From the NCBI RefSeq assembly GCF_002943525.1, contig NZ_CP025394.1, positions 1,116,001 to 1,180,000 of the forward strand: a stretch of 64,000 bases of DNA, in the 5' to 3' direction. The notes under the pieces are model-generated. The model was not told the DNA's origin. It made no database searches and was given only the letters and a program-made list of their open reading frames with translations. Positions 46,383 through 55,727 of this stretch are shown piece by piece. Each line of letters opens with the position of its first letter. Position 1 is the first letter of the stretch. The DNA is from Kitasatospora sp. MMS16-BH015 (lineage in GTDB: Bacteria > Actinomycetota > Actinomycetes > Streptomycetales > Streptomycetaceae). The position numbers and the translations under genes were made by a program.

Positions 46383-47342
46383 TCAGCGCGCCCGCCCGCG
46401 CGCCTTGAGCGGCACCGGCGGCAGCTCCGGCGCCGCCAGCCGGTCGCCGTCGAAGCCGTGGACCTCGCCGAACGAGGACCCCTTCTCCCACTCCTCCCGC
46501 GCCTGCGCCATCTCCTCGCCAGTGCGGGTGATGAAGTTCCACCACATGACGATCCTCTCCTCGAAGGGGACGCCGCCGAGGAGCAGGATGCCCGCGTCGG
46601 TGCGGGCCCGGAGGGGGAGTTCGCGGCGGCCGTTGCCGAGGTAGAGGAGCGAGCCGGGCTCGACGGTGACGCCGTCCACCTCGACACTGCCGGTCATGGC
46701 GAGGACGGCGTACTCGAACTCCGGCTCCAGCGGGAGGCGGTGGGCCGCGCCCTCGCGGAGCTTGAAGTCGGCGCCGACCAGCGGGGTGTAGGCGGTGCCG
46801 GGGGAGGTGGCGCCGTCCAGGGTGCCCATGATGACGGTGGCGTCCAGGCCGGCGGCGGTGACGGTCGGGAGCGAGCCGTGGTGCTCGAAGGCCGGGGCGG
46901 TGTGCCGGTGTTCGTTCGGGAGGGCGACCCAGAGCTGGGCGCCGTGCAGGACGCGCGGGTGCGCCTTGGGCGACTGCTCGGCGTGGGTGATGCCCCGGCC
47001 GGAGGTCATCAGGCCGAGCTCGTAGGGGCGGACGGTCTGCAGGCTGCCGAGGCTGTCGCGGTGCAGGATCTCGCCGTCGTGCAGCCAGCTGACGGTCTGC
47101 AGGCCCAGGTGCGGGTGCGGCGGCACCATCATCCCGGCCTCGTGCTCCACGTCGTCCGGCCCGTAGTGGTCGACGAAGCACCAGGCCCCGACCATCCGCC
47201 GCCCGAGGTTCGGCAGCAGCCGCCGCACCTGGGTCGACTCACCCAGCGGCACCTGACGCCCGGTCAGCAGGTCCTTCACCGGCCCGGTGCCGGCCTCGCC
47301 GCCGCAGGGGGTCGGGGTGGGCTTGAGGTCGAGGTTGCTCAC
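46383..47342 (-). CDS. Pirin family protein
   Basis: A 319-residue bicupin of the pirin family. The N-terminal cupin has the metal-binding pattern CFVDHYGPDDVEHEAGMMVPPHPHLGLQTV, where His residues and a Glu (in QTVSWLHDGEILHRDS) bind iron, followed by GRGITHAEQSP. Members have quercetinase activity or redox-sensing roles. GTG 47342 follows GGAG; an ATG 12 bases upstream is possible. It stands alone between the phosphatase terminator and rpe. Confidence 0.92.
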   Translation of the reverse strand: MSNLDLKPTPTPCGGEAGTGPVKDLLTGRQVPLGESTQVRRLLPNLGRRMVGAWCFVDHYGPDDVEHEAGMMVPPHPHLGLQTVSWLHDGEILHRDSLGSLQTVRPYELGLMTSGRGITHAEQSPKAHPRVLHGAQLWVALPNEHRHTAPAFEHHGSLPTVTAAGLDATVIMGTLDGATSPGTAYTPLVGADFKLREGAAHRLPLEPEFEYAVLAMTGSVEVDGVTVEPGSLLYLGNGRRELPLRARTDAGILLLGGVPFEERIVMWWNFITRTGEEMAQAREEWEKGSSFGEVHGFDGDRLAAPELPPVPLKARGRAR

Positions 47343-47493
47343 GCGTGCTCCATCCATCGGTACCGCCGGTACGACCGGGCCGTCACCCACGATCATCCGT
47401 CAGACACCCACCGGGCACGAAGCGAACACCCCCGACCCCGTCAGAGTCGCCCGGACAACGCCCGTCGGAGTCGCACCGCCCGACCGAGCGGCA

Positions 47494-48177
47494 TCAGTGC
47501 GCGCAGGCCCACGGCGCCTTCGCCGTCGCCCCCGCCGCCTGCGCCCGCAGCGCCCGCACCGCCTCCGCCGGATCGTCCGCCCCGTACACCGCCGACCCCG
47601 CCACGAACACGTCCGCGCCGGCCTCGGCGCAGCGCTCGATGGTGGCGGCGGAGACGCCGCCGTCCACCTGGAGCCAGAGGTCGAGGCCGTGCTTGGAGAT
47701 CAGCTCCCGGGTGCGGCGGATCTTGGGCAGCATGATGTCCAGGAAGGCCTGCCCACCGAAGCCGGGCTCCACCGTCATGATCAGCACCATGTCGAGCTCG
47801 GGCAGCAGGTCCTCGTACGGCTCGATCGGGGTGGCCGGCTTGAGGGCCATCGAGGCGCGGGCGCCCTTGGCGCGGATCTCCCGGGCCAGCCGGACAGGGG
47901 CGGCGGCGGCCTCGACGTGGAAGGTGACCGAGCCCGCGCCGGCCTCCACGTACTGCGGGGCCCAGCGGTCCGGCTGCTCGATCATCAGGTGGCAGTCGAG
48001 CGGGATGTCGGTGGCCCGGGCCAGCGACTCCACGATCGGCACGCCGAGGGTGAGGTTGGGGACGAAGTGGTTGTCCATCACGTCCACGTGCAGCCAGTCC
48101 GCCCCTCGGACGGCCTCCGCCTCCTCGCCCAGACGCGCGAAGTCGGCCGACAGCAGGCTCGGGTTGATCAAAGGCAT
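47494..48177 (-). CDS. rpe: Ribulose-phosphate 3-epimerase
   Basis: A 227-residue TIM-barrel enzyme interconverting ribulose 5-phosphate and xylulose 5-phosphate in the pentose phosphate pathway. It has the [14 protein letters not shown] start, [14 protein letters not shown], the catalytic Asp and His pairs ([10 protein letters not shown]), [12 protein letters not shown], and [12 protein letters not shown] with the second catalytic Asp. A GAGG ribosome site lies 11 bases before the ATG. In streptomycetes rpe usually lies a few genes after rsmB and fmt, as here but with an 8-kb insertion between. Confidence 0.96.
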   Translation of the reverse strand: MPLINPSLLSADFARLGEEAEAVRGADWLHVDVMDNHFVPNLTLGVPIVESLARATDIPLDCHLMIEQPDRWAPQYVEAGAGSVTFHVEAAAAPVRLAREIRAKGARASMALKPATPIEPYEDLLPELDMVLIMTVEPGFGGQAFLDIMLPKIRRTRELISKHGLDLWLQVDGGVSAATIERCAEAGADVFVAGSAVYGADDPAEAVRALRAQAAGATAKAPWACAH

Positions 48178-48360
48178 ATCCGGGTACCTCACAGCTCGGT
48201 GCGGGCGGCGGGAGCGGCCGCTTCGGTCCATCATCCTCCCTGAGCCCCGCACGCCACGAACGCCTGCCCGAAAACCACTCCACAGTCAGTCAGTACGACG
48301 ACAGAATGAGCACGCCCGTACGGACGGGCGAGCAGCAGCCGCCGGACCGGAAGGTACCTG

Positions 48361-49215
48361 ATGACCCAGCCCGTGCACCCCGCCCGCGCACTCTGGTGGC
48401 TCTTCGAGCCGGTGCACGCCCTCACCTACTTCTCCCCGGAAGGCAAGGCCGCCTTCGAGGCGGCGGGGCTGCGCGGCGGCTGGCGCGGCTACTTCGCGGG
48501 GCGTTCGGCGCCGCTGGGCGCCGTGGACGCGCCGCCGGTGATCGCCGCCTTCTTCAGCTTCGCGCCCGGCATGGTCGAGCGGGCGCTGCCGGACGTCTGG
48601 TCCCGGGCCACCCCCGAGGCCACCCTGGCGGCCCGGGTCTCCGGGGCGACGGCGGCGCTGGACCGGGTGCTGGAGGGCGTCAAGCCGGAGCTGGTCGAGC
48701 ACTCGGTCGAACTGCTGGAGCGCGCGGTGGACGGGCTGGACTGTTGCGGGCGCGTGCTGGCCGCCGCGAACGCCGCGCTCCCCCGTCCCGAGAGCACCTT
48801 CGCCCGCCTCTGGCACGCCACCACGGTGCTGCGCGAGCACCGCGGCGACGGCCACATCTCGGCCCTGATCACCGAGGGCCTGGACGGCTGCGAGGCCCTG
48901 GTCGTCCGCTCCGCCCTGGACGTGCGCCGCGAGCTGCTCCAGCCCTTCCGGGGCTGGACGGACGAGGAGTGGCAGGCCGCCACCGACCGGCTGGTCACCC
49001 GCGGCTGGCTCAACCCGGACGGCACGATCAGCGCCGACGGCCGCCACCGCCACCAGGCCCTGGAGGCCGCCACCGACCTGGCCGCCTCCCGCGTCTGGTC
49101 CGGCTTCCACCGCGCCGAACTCGACCAGCTGGCCGCCGCGTTGACCCCCATCTCGACCGCCTGCCGGGCCGAACTGCCGACCGTCAACCCGATCGGCCTG
49201 CCCGCCAACGGCTGA
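48361..49215 (+). CDS. SCO6745-family protein
   Basis: A 284-residue all-helical protein of the SCO6745 family, recognisable from ARALWWLFEPVHALTYFSPEGKAAFEAAGLRGGWRGYFAGRSAPLGAV and FFSFAPGMVERALPDVW. The C-terminal half has a winged-helix-like segment (TDRLVTRGWLNPDGTISADGR). The ATG follows GGAAGG. Function is not established. It is divergent from rpe and convergent with the serine hydrolase gene, from which it is separated by 43 bp. Confidence 0.85.
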   Translation: MTQPVHPARALWWLFEPVHALTYFSPEGKAAFEAAGLRGGWRGYFAGRSAPLGAVDAPPVIAAFFSFAPGMVERALPDVWSRATPEATLAARVSGATAALDRVLEGVKPELVEHSVELLERAVDGLDCCGRVLAAANAALPRPESTFARLWHATTVLREHRGDGHISALITEGLDGCEALVVRSALDVRRELLQPFRGWTDEEWQAATDRLVTRGWLNPDGTISADGRHRHQALEAATDLAASRVWSGFHRAELDQLAAALTPISTACRAELPTVNPIGLPANG

Positions 49216-49258
49216 GACCGCCAACGCTGGGACCGGCAACGGCTGAGCTCCCAACCGA

Positions 49259-50455
49259 TCAGGCGTCGATCGCCTGGTACGCCGAGGTCCAGAAGTCCCG
49301 GAAGACCGGCGGGGGTTCGGGCGAGGTCATGCTCCGCTGCGTGAGCAGGACACCCACCAGATCCTCCGCCGGATCGGCGTACCCGGAAGTCCCGGCGCCG
49401 CCGTCCCAGCCGAACCGGCCCGGGGAGCCCCAGAGTTCGTCCCGGCGGACGGTCACCCCGCAGCCCATCCCCCAGCTGCGCGACTCGCCGAAGAACAGCC
49501 GGGCCGCCTCCCGCTGCCCGGCCGTGAGCTGGTCGGTGGTCATCAGCCGGACGGAGGCCCGGGAGAGCAGCCGGCCCGCCGAGCCGCGGCCGGCCGGGAT
49601 ACGGCCCTCGGCCAGCAGCATCCGGCAGAACGCCAGGTAGTCGTCGGCCGTGGAGACCAGCCCGCCGCCGCCGGAGGCGAAGACCGGCGCGGACCAGGCG
49701 CTGTCGGCCGGGGTGTCATAGGCGCTGAGGCCGGCCGGGCTGGGGCGGTACGCGGTGGCGAACCGGTCGAGCGATTCGGCGGGGATCCGGAAGCCGGTGT
49801 CCCGCATGCCGAGCGGGGCGAAGATCCGCTCCTCGAAGACCTCGCCGAGCGGCTTCCCCACGGCCCGCTCGACCAGGATGCCGAGCACGTCGGAGCCGGT
49901 GTGGTACTGCCAGACCTCCCCCGGCTGGTACATCAGCGGCAGCGCCCCGAGCGCGGCCAGCCACTCCTCGGGCCGGGCGGCGGGCGGCACCTCGCCCGGC
50001 ATCAACCCGGCCTCGGCCATCGCCGTCTGGATCGGGTAGGTGCCCAGCGGGGCCATCACCACCCCCGTGCCCATCCGGAAGGTGAGCAGGTCCCGCAGGG
50101 TGATCGGCCGCCGGGCCGGCACGGTGTCCTCCAGCGCGGCGTCCAGGCTGCGCAGCACCCGGCGGCCGGCCAGCTCGGGCAGCCACCCGTCCACCGGGTC
50201 GTCCAGCCGCAGCAGGCACTCCTCGACCAAGGAGAGCGTGACCGCCGCCAGCACCGGCTTGGTCATCGAGGCGATCCGGAAGACGGTGTCCCGCCGCATC
50301 GGCGGACCCCCCACGGCGGCCGCACCGAGCACCTCGACGCAGGTCTCCCCGCCCCGGTCGACCAGCGCGACCAGACCGGGCACCTCCCCCACCTCGACGT
50401 GCCGGGCCAGCGCCGTCCGCAGCCGACCGATCCTCGCCTCGTCGAACCCTGCCAT
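49259..50455 (-). CDS. Serine hydrolase, beta-lactamase/esterase family (class C fold)
   Basis: A 398-residue protein of the beta-lactamase-related superfamily. The nucleophile motif is SMTKP (Ser-x-x-Lys), the second motif is YHTGSD (Tyr-x-x), and a Gly-rich WDGGAGTSG near the C-terminus stands for the third. There is no signal peptide, so a cytoplasmic esterase is more likely than an antibiotic-hydrolysing lactamase. ATG 50455 follows GGAG at good spacing; GTG 50464 is the alternative. It is 80 bp downstream of the DNA ligase gene on the same strand. Confidence 0.88.
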   Translation of the reverse strand: MAGFDEARIGRLRTALARHVEVGEVPGLVALVDRGGETCVEVLGAAAVGGPPMRRDTVFRIASMTKPVLAAVTLSLVEECLLRLDDPVDGWLPELAGRRVLRSLDAALEDTVPARRPITLRDLLTFRMGTGVVMAPLGTYPIQTAMAEAGLMPGEVPPAARPEEWLAALGALPLMYQPGEVWQYHTGSDVLGILVERAVGKPLGEVFEERIFAPLGMRDTGFRIPAESLDRFATAYRPSPAGLSAYDTPADSAWSAPVFASGGGGLVSTADDYLAFCRMLLAEGRIPAGRGSAGRLLSRASVRLMTTDQLTAGQREAARLFFGESRSWGMGCGVTVRRDELWGSPGRFGWDGGAGTSGYADPAEDLVGVLLTQRSMTSPEPPPVFRDFWTSAYQAIDA

Positions 50456-50535
50456 GCCGCTCACTCCGATCAGCCGACTCCGTTACGACACAACCACCGT
50501 AGGCACCAGCACCGACAACTCCCCTCCCGCGGGGC

Positions 50536-52119
50536 TCACTCCACCTGACGCTGGGCCAACTCCCTGACGGTGGCGATGGTGTCCGCCTCCTCCGGCCGCT
50601 TGTCCGGCCGGTACCGCACCACCCGGGCGAACCGGAGCGCGAGGCCCGCCGGGTAGCGCGGGCTGCGCTGGAGACCGTCGAAGGCGATCTCCACCACCAG
50701 CTCCGGCCGCACCCGGACGACCGCCGCGCCCCGGCTCTCCTCCCGGCCGGTCTCCAGGGCCAGTAGCTGCTCGGTCTGCCACCGGAGCGTCTCGTCGGTG
50801 AGGCCCTTGAAGGTCTTGCCGAGCATTACCCACGCCGGCAGCCCGGAGTCCGGCAGGCCAGAGTCCGGCGGTCCTGGCTCGCCGGGGTTGCGGGCGCCGA
50901 GGTGCAGGTTGCTGAGCAGGCCCCGGCGGCGGCCGCTGCCCCACTCGGCGGCCAGCACCACCAGGTCGAGGGTGTGCCGCGGCTTGACCTTGATCCACCC
51001 GGCGCCACGCCGCCCGGCCGCGTACGGAGCGGCCAACTCCTTGACCACCACGCCCTCGTGGCCCCGGGCCAGCGCTTCGGCGAAGAACGATGCGGCGGCG
51101 GCCGGGTCCTCGGTCACCGTGTGCGGCACCCGCAGCTCCTCGGGCGTGACGGCGGCCAGCGTGGCCCACCGCTCCTCCCCCGGGCGGTCGATCAGATCGG
51201 TGCCGTCCAGGTGCAGCAGGTCGAAGAAGTACACCGACAGCGGCGTCTCGGCGCGCAGCCGCTCCGGGTCCTGCCGGGAGGCCGTCCGCGCGGCCGTCTC
51301 CTGGAACGGCCGGGGCCGGCCGTCCGGCCCGACCGCGATCGCCTCGCCGTCCAGCACCGCCGCGTGCAGCTGCAACGACCTTGCGGCCTCGACCACTTCG
51401 GGCACCCGGTCGGTGATCTCGTCCAGGCTGCGGGTGAAGACCCGCACCCGATCCCCGTCCCGGTGCACCTGCACCCTGATGCCGTCCAGCTTCCACTCCA
51501 CGGCGGCCCGGCCGGTCCGCTCCAGCGCCGCCGCCACCTCGGCGGCCGAGGCGGCGAGCATCGGCCGTACCGGACGGCCGAGTTCGAGGCCGAACTCCGC
51601 CAGCGCGGCGGCTCCGCCGGTCAGCGCGGCCACCGCCACCGCCTCGGCCGAGCCCCGGAACATCAGCGCCCGCCGTACGGCCGCCGCCGGCACCCCGGCC
51701 GCCTTCGCCACCGCCTCGGCCAGCACGGCGTCCAGTGCGCCCTGTCTCAACTCCCCTACCAGCGCGGCCCGGAGGAACTCCTGCTCGGCCACCGTGGCCC
51801 GGCCGAACAGCTCCCCGAGCAGCCGCTGCCGCTCCGCCTGGGCACCACTCCCGTGCACGGCGGCCAGCTCCGCCAGCGCCAGCTCGGTCTCCCCGACCCC
51901 CAGCCCGGGCCGTTCGGCAGCCGGTGGCAAATCCCGCAGCGCGGCGTACCCGACTCCGGTCCGCAGCCGCCGCGACTCCCCCGACAGCAGCGCCACCGCC
52001 GCCGGGATCTCCGCCGCCTCCACCTCGCCCAGCAACCCGGCCAGCAGCGCCACCTTCTCGCCGCGCTTGGCCGTCCGCCCCACCGCCAGCGACGTCTCCA
52101 CCACCCGTGCCAGCAGCAC
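50536..52119 (-). CDS. ATP-dependent DNA ligase, archaeal/LigB type
   Basis: A 527-residue ligase. Residues about 1-190 are the DNA-binding domain (ALFRGSAEAVA style end). The nucleotidyltransferase domain has the adenylation Lys in motif I EWKLDGIRVQVH, motif III FFDLLHLDG, motif IV HEGVVVKEL and motif V GWIKVKPRHTLDLVV. An OB domain follows with a small PDSGL duplication. GTG 52119 is preceded by GGGAGG. Streptomycetes carry such ligases besides NAD-dependent LigA, usually linked to repair. It follows the nucleotidyltransferase gene on the same strand. Confidence 0.93.
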   Translation of the reverse strand: MLLARVVETSLAVGRTAKRGEKVALLAGLLGEVEAAEIPAAVALLSGESRRLRTGVGYAALRDLPPAAERPGLGVGETELALAELAAVHGSGAQAERQRLLGELFGRATVAEQEFLRAALVGELRQGALDAVLAEAVAKAAGVPAAAVRRALMFRGSAEAVAVAALTGGAAALAEFGLELGRPVRPMLAASAAEVAAALERTGRAAVEWKLDGIRVQVHRDGDRVRVFTRSLDEITDRVPEVVEAARSLQLHAAVLDGEAIAVGPDGRPRPFQETAARTASRQDPERLRAETPLSVYFFDLLHLDGTDLIDRPGEERWATLAAVTPEELRVPHTVTEDPAAAASFFAEALARGHEGVVVKELAAPYAAGRRGAGWIKVKPRHTLDLVVLAAEWGSGRRRGLLSNLHLGARNPGEPGPPDSGLPDSGLPAWVMLGKTFKGLTDETLRWQTEQLLALETGREESRGAAVVRVRPELVVEIAFDGLQRSPRYPAGLALRFARVVRYRPDKRPEEADTIATVRELAQRQVE

Positions 52120-52211
52120 ACCGACCTCCCGGATCCCACCCCATCCTCACCGCGCCGGCGCACGGGAGCGACCCCGGCTGCGCCGACCGGGGCGGCCGGC
52201 TGCCCGAGTCG

Positions 52212-52847
52212 CTACGCCAGCGCCGCCAGCCAGCCGTGCCCGGGGTGCACCAGCTCCAGCCACCCGCGCAGCCGGGCCCGCCGCTCCGGGCCGAGCAGCG
52301 GCAGCGCACCGTCGAAGTCCAGCTGGTCCTTGGGCCGGACGGCCTTCGCCTTGAACAGCAGGGCCATCTCCGGCGCCAGGTACGGGATGCCTTCGGCCGT
52401 CCGCTCGATGACCTCCTCGTACGGCAGCTTCAGCCGCTCGTCCCGCCGGCAGACCCAGCGGGCGCCCTCGTGCGGCTCGCGGAAGACGTCGAACAGCCAG
52501 TCCTCGGTGGCCGGATCCCGCACCCAGGTCTGGTGCACGGCGTCCATCGCCTCGGGCCCGGCCGAGGGCCAGATCCGGCCCGAGCCCACGGCGTCGAAGG
52601 CCAGCTCCGGGAAGCGCTCCCGGACCGCCGCGAACGATCCGGCCGGCACCGCGATCTCCAGGTCCCCGTGCGGCCGCGACTCCTCACCGCGGAACAGGTC
52701 CAACGACCACCCGCCCGCCACGCACCAGGGCACCGCCAACCCGAGCAGCCGCTGCGCCACCTGCTCGGGCCGCCAGGCCCGCTCCCACCGGGCGTCGATC
52801 TCGGTCTCACTGAGCACGATGCCGCCGGGCGGCAGGGATTCGGTCAT
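52212..52847 (-). CDS. Nucleotidyltransferase-superfamily protein, aminoglycoside adenylyltransferase-like
   Basis: A 211-residue protein. The region AGGWSLDLFRGEESRPHGDLEIAV matches the GG-W-x-L-D ... H-x-D-L-E signature of the ANT(2'')-like/Pol-beta superfamily with two catalytic acidic residues. The rest is mixed alpha/beta. No convincing ribosome site precedes the ATG at 52847. It follows an APH(3')-like gene by 67 bp on the same strand. It may modify a small molecule; aminoglycoside activity is not shown. Confidence 0.75.
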   Translation of the reverse strand: MTESLPPGGIVLSETEIDARWERAWRPEQVAQRLLGLAVPWCVAGGWSLDLFRGEESRPHGDLEIAVPAGSFAAVRERFPELAFDAVGSGRIWPSAGPEAMDAVHQTWVRDPATEDWLFDVFREPHEGARWVCRRDERLKLPYEEVIERTAEGIPYLAPEMALLFKAKAVRPKDQLDFDGALPLLGPERRARLRGWLELVHPGHGWLAALA

Positions 52848-52914
52848 CGGCGCAGCGTACTGCTCGCCCCGGCCACCGTGCGGCCGATTTCCGACCGCCG
52901 CCGGCGTCTCGCCC

Positions 52915-53739
52915 TCAGGCCAGCAGATCGAGCTCCCGGTAGTACGCCAGCCGCTGCTCCGCCACCGCCCCGCCGTACCGGTCCAGGAACCGCGCCGCAC
53001 CGGCCGCCCCGTACTGCGGGTTCAGCCGCCCGTCCGCGAGGCTGCGCGTCATCAGCCCGAGATCGGCCGCCCGGTCGGCCACCCCCAACCGCCCGAGGTC
53101 GATCACCCCGGTGACCCGCAGCGAGACCGGGTCGAGCAGCACGTTCGGCAGACAGAAGTCCCCGTGGCACACCGCCAGGTCCTCCTCCAAGACCCTCAGG
53201 CCCTCGTGCCGGGCCACCGGACCCCCCTCCGCCGGCCACCCGGCCTCCAGCCGGGCAAGCAGGCCCGCCGGGTCCTCGACCCCCTCCGCCTCGGCCGAGC
53301 CGTCGGCGACGGCCGCCCGGGCGAGCGGGAGGGTGACGGCCAGCGAGCGGTCGAAGGGGCACTCGCCCACCGGCAGCCCGTGCAGCGCCCGCGCGAGGTC
53401 GGCGAGCGCGTCCACCACCCCCGCCCGCTGCCCGGCCGGCCAGGGCTCGGCGGCCGAGCGGCCGGCCAGCGCGGCGCTCAGCACCCACTCGCCGTGTTCC
53501 TCGTCGATGCCGTGCTCCACCACCTCCGGCGCGGGCAGCCCGTACCCGGCCAGCCAGGCGCAGCGTTCGGCCTCGGCCGCCACCCCGGGCCCGACCTTGA
53601 GGTACAGCTCCGCCCCGAGCCGCCAGACCGCGGCCCCGGACATCCCCGCCGTCACCGGCTCCCACGCGTACCGGTCGTACCGCCCGCCCAGCACCGCCCG
53701 CACGCCCACCCGCACGCCCACCGGCATGCCCACCCGCAT
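52915..53739 (-). CDS. Aminoglycoside phosphotransferase, APH(3')-like
   Basis: A kinase of about 274 residues with the eukaryotic-like antibiotic kinase fold. The catalytic loop VCHGDFCLPNVLLD and metal loop GVIDLGRLGVADRAADLGL match APH(3') enzymes closely, including the Asp of HGD and the Asp of IDLG. The N-lobe Lys lies in LYLKVGPG. The C-terminus YYRELDLL also fits. Resistance to kanamycin-like drugs is plausible, but actinomycete homologues with unknown substrates are common. Start ATG 53739 (GGAGGCGG upstream) was preferred over GTG 53760. The N-terminus holds Gly-Val-Arg-Val repeats. Confidence 0.85.
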   Translation of the reverse strand: MRVGMPVGVRVGVRAVLGGRYDRYAWEPVTAGMSGAAVWRLGAELYLKVGPGVAAEAERCAWLAGYGLPAPEVVEHGIDEEHGEWVLSAALAGRSAAEPWPAGQRAGVVDALADLARALHGLPVGECPFDRSLAVTLPLARAAVADGSAEAEGVEDPAGLLARLEAGWPAEGGPVARHEGLRVLEEDLAVCHGDFCLPNVLLDPVSLRVTGVIDLGRLGVADRAADLGLMTRSLADGRLNPQYGAAGAARFLDRYGGAVAEQRLAYYRELDLLA

Positions 53740-53772
53740 CCCGACCGCCTCCGATCCCACGAACAGTCAGCC

Positions 53773-54414
53773 TCAGGCCCGCTCGTGCGGGCCCAGCACG
53801 ATGCCCCGCCCCGCGTAGAACCGCGGCAGCTCGTCCCAGGGCACCGGCACGAACCGCTGCGAGTCGTCGGGGAAGCCGGACGGGTTGTGGATCACCAACT
53901 CCTGCGGGGTGGCGCCGACCGCGAGCACCAGGTGGCCGCCCTGCCGGGGCGGGTGCGGGTCGAGGGTGCGGATCGACGGGTGGACCGAGATCATCACCAG
54001 CCGGCCGGCCGCCACCAGGGCCGGGAGCTCCTCGGCCGGCAGCGGCGACCGCACCTCGGCGGCCAGACCCCACCGCTCACGGGCGTACTCGGCGAACGGC
54101 GCGTAGACCAGGCCGTCCAGGCGACCGTCCGGGTGGCGGACGTAGGCGCCGGCGGCCCGGGCCTCCTCCGCCAGGGTGACGGCGGGCGGGGCGACGCCCC
54201 ACCAGTGGTCGAGCGCCATCCGCAGGCAGGCCATGCCGCAGATCCGCCAGGACCAGTACGCGTACTCCTCCGGGCTCGGCGCCCCGGACTGCTCCCACCG
54301 GGGGTCGTCGGCCGCTTGGAGGGTGCCGGCCAGGATGTCGGGCACCAGCTCGGGTGACTCCCACTGGGCATAGTAGGGCACCTGATGGACGGTCGCTTCC
54401 GTGTTCTCCCGCAT
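53773..54414 (-). CDS. C39-like (papain-fold) peptidase-family protein
   Basis: A 213-residue protein of the peptidase C39-like family. The nucleophile Cys lies in RICGMACLRMAL, the His in GGHLVLAVGATPQ and the Asn in LVIHNPSGFPDD, completing a papain-type triad. There is no signal peptide and no ABC transporter, unlike bacteriocin-processing C39 proteins. It is the first gene of a same-strand series with APH(3')-like, nucleotidyltransferase, ligase and serine-hydrolase genes. Substrate unknown. Confidence 0.82.
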   Translation of the reverse strand: MRENTEATVHQVPYYAQWESPELVPDILAGTLQAADDPRWEQSGAPSPEEYAYWSWRICGMACLRMALDHWWGVAPPAVTLAEEARAAGAYVRHPDGRLDGLVYAPFAEYARERWGLAAEVRSPLPAEELPALVAAGRLVMISVHPSIRTLDPHPPRQGGHLVLAVGATPQELVIHNPSGFPDDSQRFVPVPWDELPRFYAGRGIVLGPHERA

Positions 54415-54463
54415 CCCGGCATTCTGACAGAACGCCAGCTCAGGAGCCGCTCAGCGCAACAGC

Positions 54464-54499
54464 GGCCCGGGCCCCACGCGTGCCCGCGGGGCCCGGGCC
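54464..54499 (-). terminator. Perfect 12-bp stem terminator after the aldo/keto reductase gene
   Basis: The arms 54464-54475 and 54488-54499 are perfectly complementary with a 12-nt loop and lie 9 bp after the reductase stop codon. Confidence 0.7.
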
Positions 54500-54507
54500 A
54501 CCGGTGC

Positions 54508-55479
54508 TCACCAGGCGTAGTCCTCCGGGGCCGTCCGGTGGCCGGGGAAGATCTCGTCCAGCTGGTCCAGCGTCTTCTGGTCGAGCTTGAGGTCGACCGC
54601 CCGGACGGCGGCGTGCAGCTGGTCCAGGGTGCGCGGGCCGACGATCGGCGCGGTGACGGCCGGGCGGGAGAGCAACCAGGCCAGCGCGATGTCGCCGGGC
54701 TCCTGACCGAGCTCGGCGGCCAGGTCCTCGTAGGCCTGGAGCTTGTCGCGGTGGGCGGCCAGGGTCTCGGCGGAGCGGCCGGAGGCCCGCCGCACGCCCT
54801 CGCTCTCCTTCCGGAGCACGCCCCCGAGCAGCCCGCCGTGCAGCGGCGACCACGGGATCAGGCCGAGGCCGTAGTACTCGGCGGCCGGGATGACCTCCAG
54901 CTCGATGCTGCGCTCGAGCAGGTTGTAGAGCGACTGCTCGCTGGTGAGGCCGAGGAAGTTGCGCGAGCGGGCGGCCTCCTGGGCCTGGGCGATGTGCCAG
55001 CCGGCGAAGTTGCTGGAGCCGACGTAGACGATCTTGCCCTGGGCGACCAGCACCTCCATCGCCTGCCAGATCTCCTCCCACGGGGTCGACCGGTCCACGT
55101 GGTGCATCTGGTAGAGGTCGATGTAGTCGGTACCCAGGCGCCGCAGGCTGGCGTCCACCGCGCGGCGGATGTTGAGCGCGGAGAGCCGGCCCTCGTTCGG
55201 CCAGTCACCCATGTCGCCGTAGACCTTGGTGGCGAGCACGGTCTTCTCCCGGCGCCCGCCGCCGAGGGCGAACCAGCTGCCGATGATCTCCTCCGTCCGG
55301 CCCCGGTTCTCGCCCCAGCCGTAGACATTGGCGGTGTCGAAGAAGTTGATGCCCTGTTCGAGGGCGGTGTCCATGATCCGGTGGGCGTCGGCCTCCTCGG
55401 TGTGCGGGCCGAAGTTCATCGTGCCCAGGCAGAGGCGGGAGACTTTCAGGCCGGTACGGCCGAGGTGGGTGTACTCCAT
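54508..55479 (-). CDS. Aldo/keto reductase
   Basis: A 323-residue NADP-dependent reductase with the TIM-barrel AKR fold. It shows FDTANVYGWGENRGRTEEIIG with catalytic Asp and Tyr, VLATKVYGDMG with the Lys, DYIDLYQMHHVDRSTPWEEIW with the His, and cofactor residues in TAPIVGPRTLDQL. It resembles the YajO/potassium-channel beta-subunit group. ATG 55479 follows AGAGGG. An AGTTG-N14-CAACT imperfect palindrome at 55520-55543 upstream may be an operator. Substrate unknown. Confidence 0.92.
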   Translation of the reverse strand: MEYTHLGRTGLKVSRLCLGTMNFGPHTEEADAHRIMDTALEQGINFFDTANVYGWGENRGRTEEIIGSWFALGGGRREKTVLATKVYGDMGDWPNEGRLSALNIRRAVDASLRRLGTDYIDLYQMHHVDRSTPWEEIWQAMEVLVAQGKIVYVGSSNFAGWHIAQAQEAARSRNFLGLTSEQSLYNLLERSIELEVIPAAEYYGLGLIPWSPLHGGLLGGVLRKESEGVRRASGRSAETLAAHRDKLQAYEDLAAELGQEPGDIALAWLLSRPAVTAPIVGPRTLDQLHAAVRAVDLKLDQKTLDQLDEIFPGHRTAPEDYAW

Positions 55480-55519
55480 GACCGTCACCCTCTGCCGTAC
55501 CGGCCGCCGCTGTCCAGTG

Positions 55520-55543
55520 AGTTGACCCCCGTACGGACCAACT
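55520..55543. promoter_or_regulatory. Imperfect palindrome upstream of the aldo/keto reductase gene
   Basis: Arms AGTTG and CAACT are separated by 14 bp with a CGTACG near the centre, 40 bp upstream of the reductase start. It could be a repressor site. Confidence 0.35.
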
Positions 55544-55727
55544 GCCGTGCCCGCCAGTACCGTTTCCGCCAATCCCACCCACCCTCGAGGCATCTCCAGA
55601 AACCTCTCAGGTGTTTCCCAGCCGACGGCAACCGTCCGCGCTCGCACGGTGTCTCTCCTCCTGACACCGCACAGCCGCACCGGGCACCTCAGCCCCGTCG
55701 GCTGTCCTGACGATCCGGGGGGATCCC

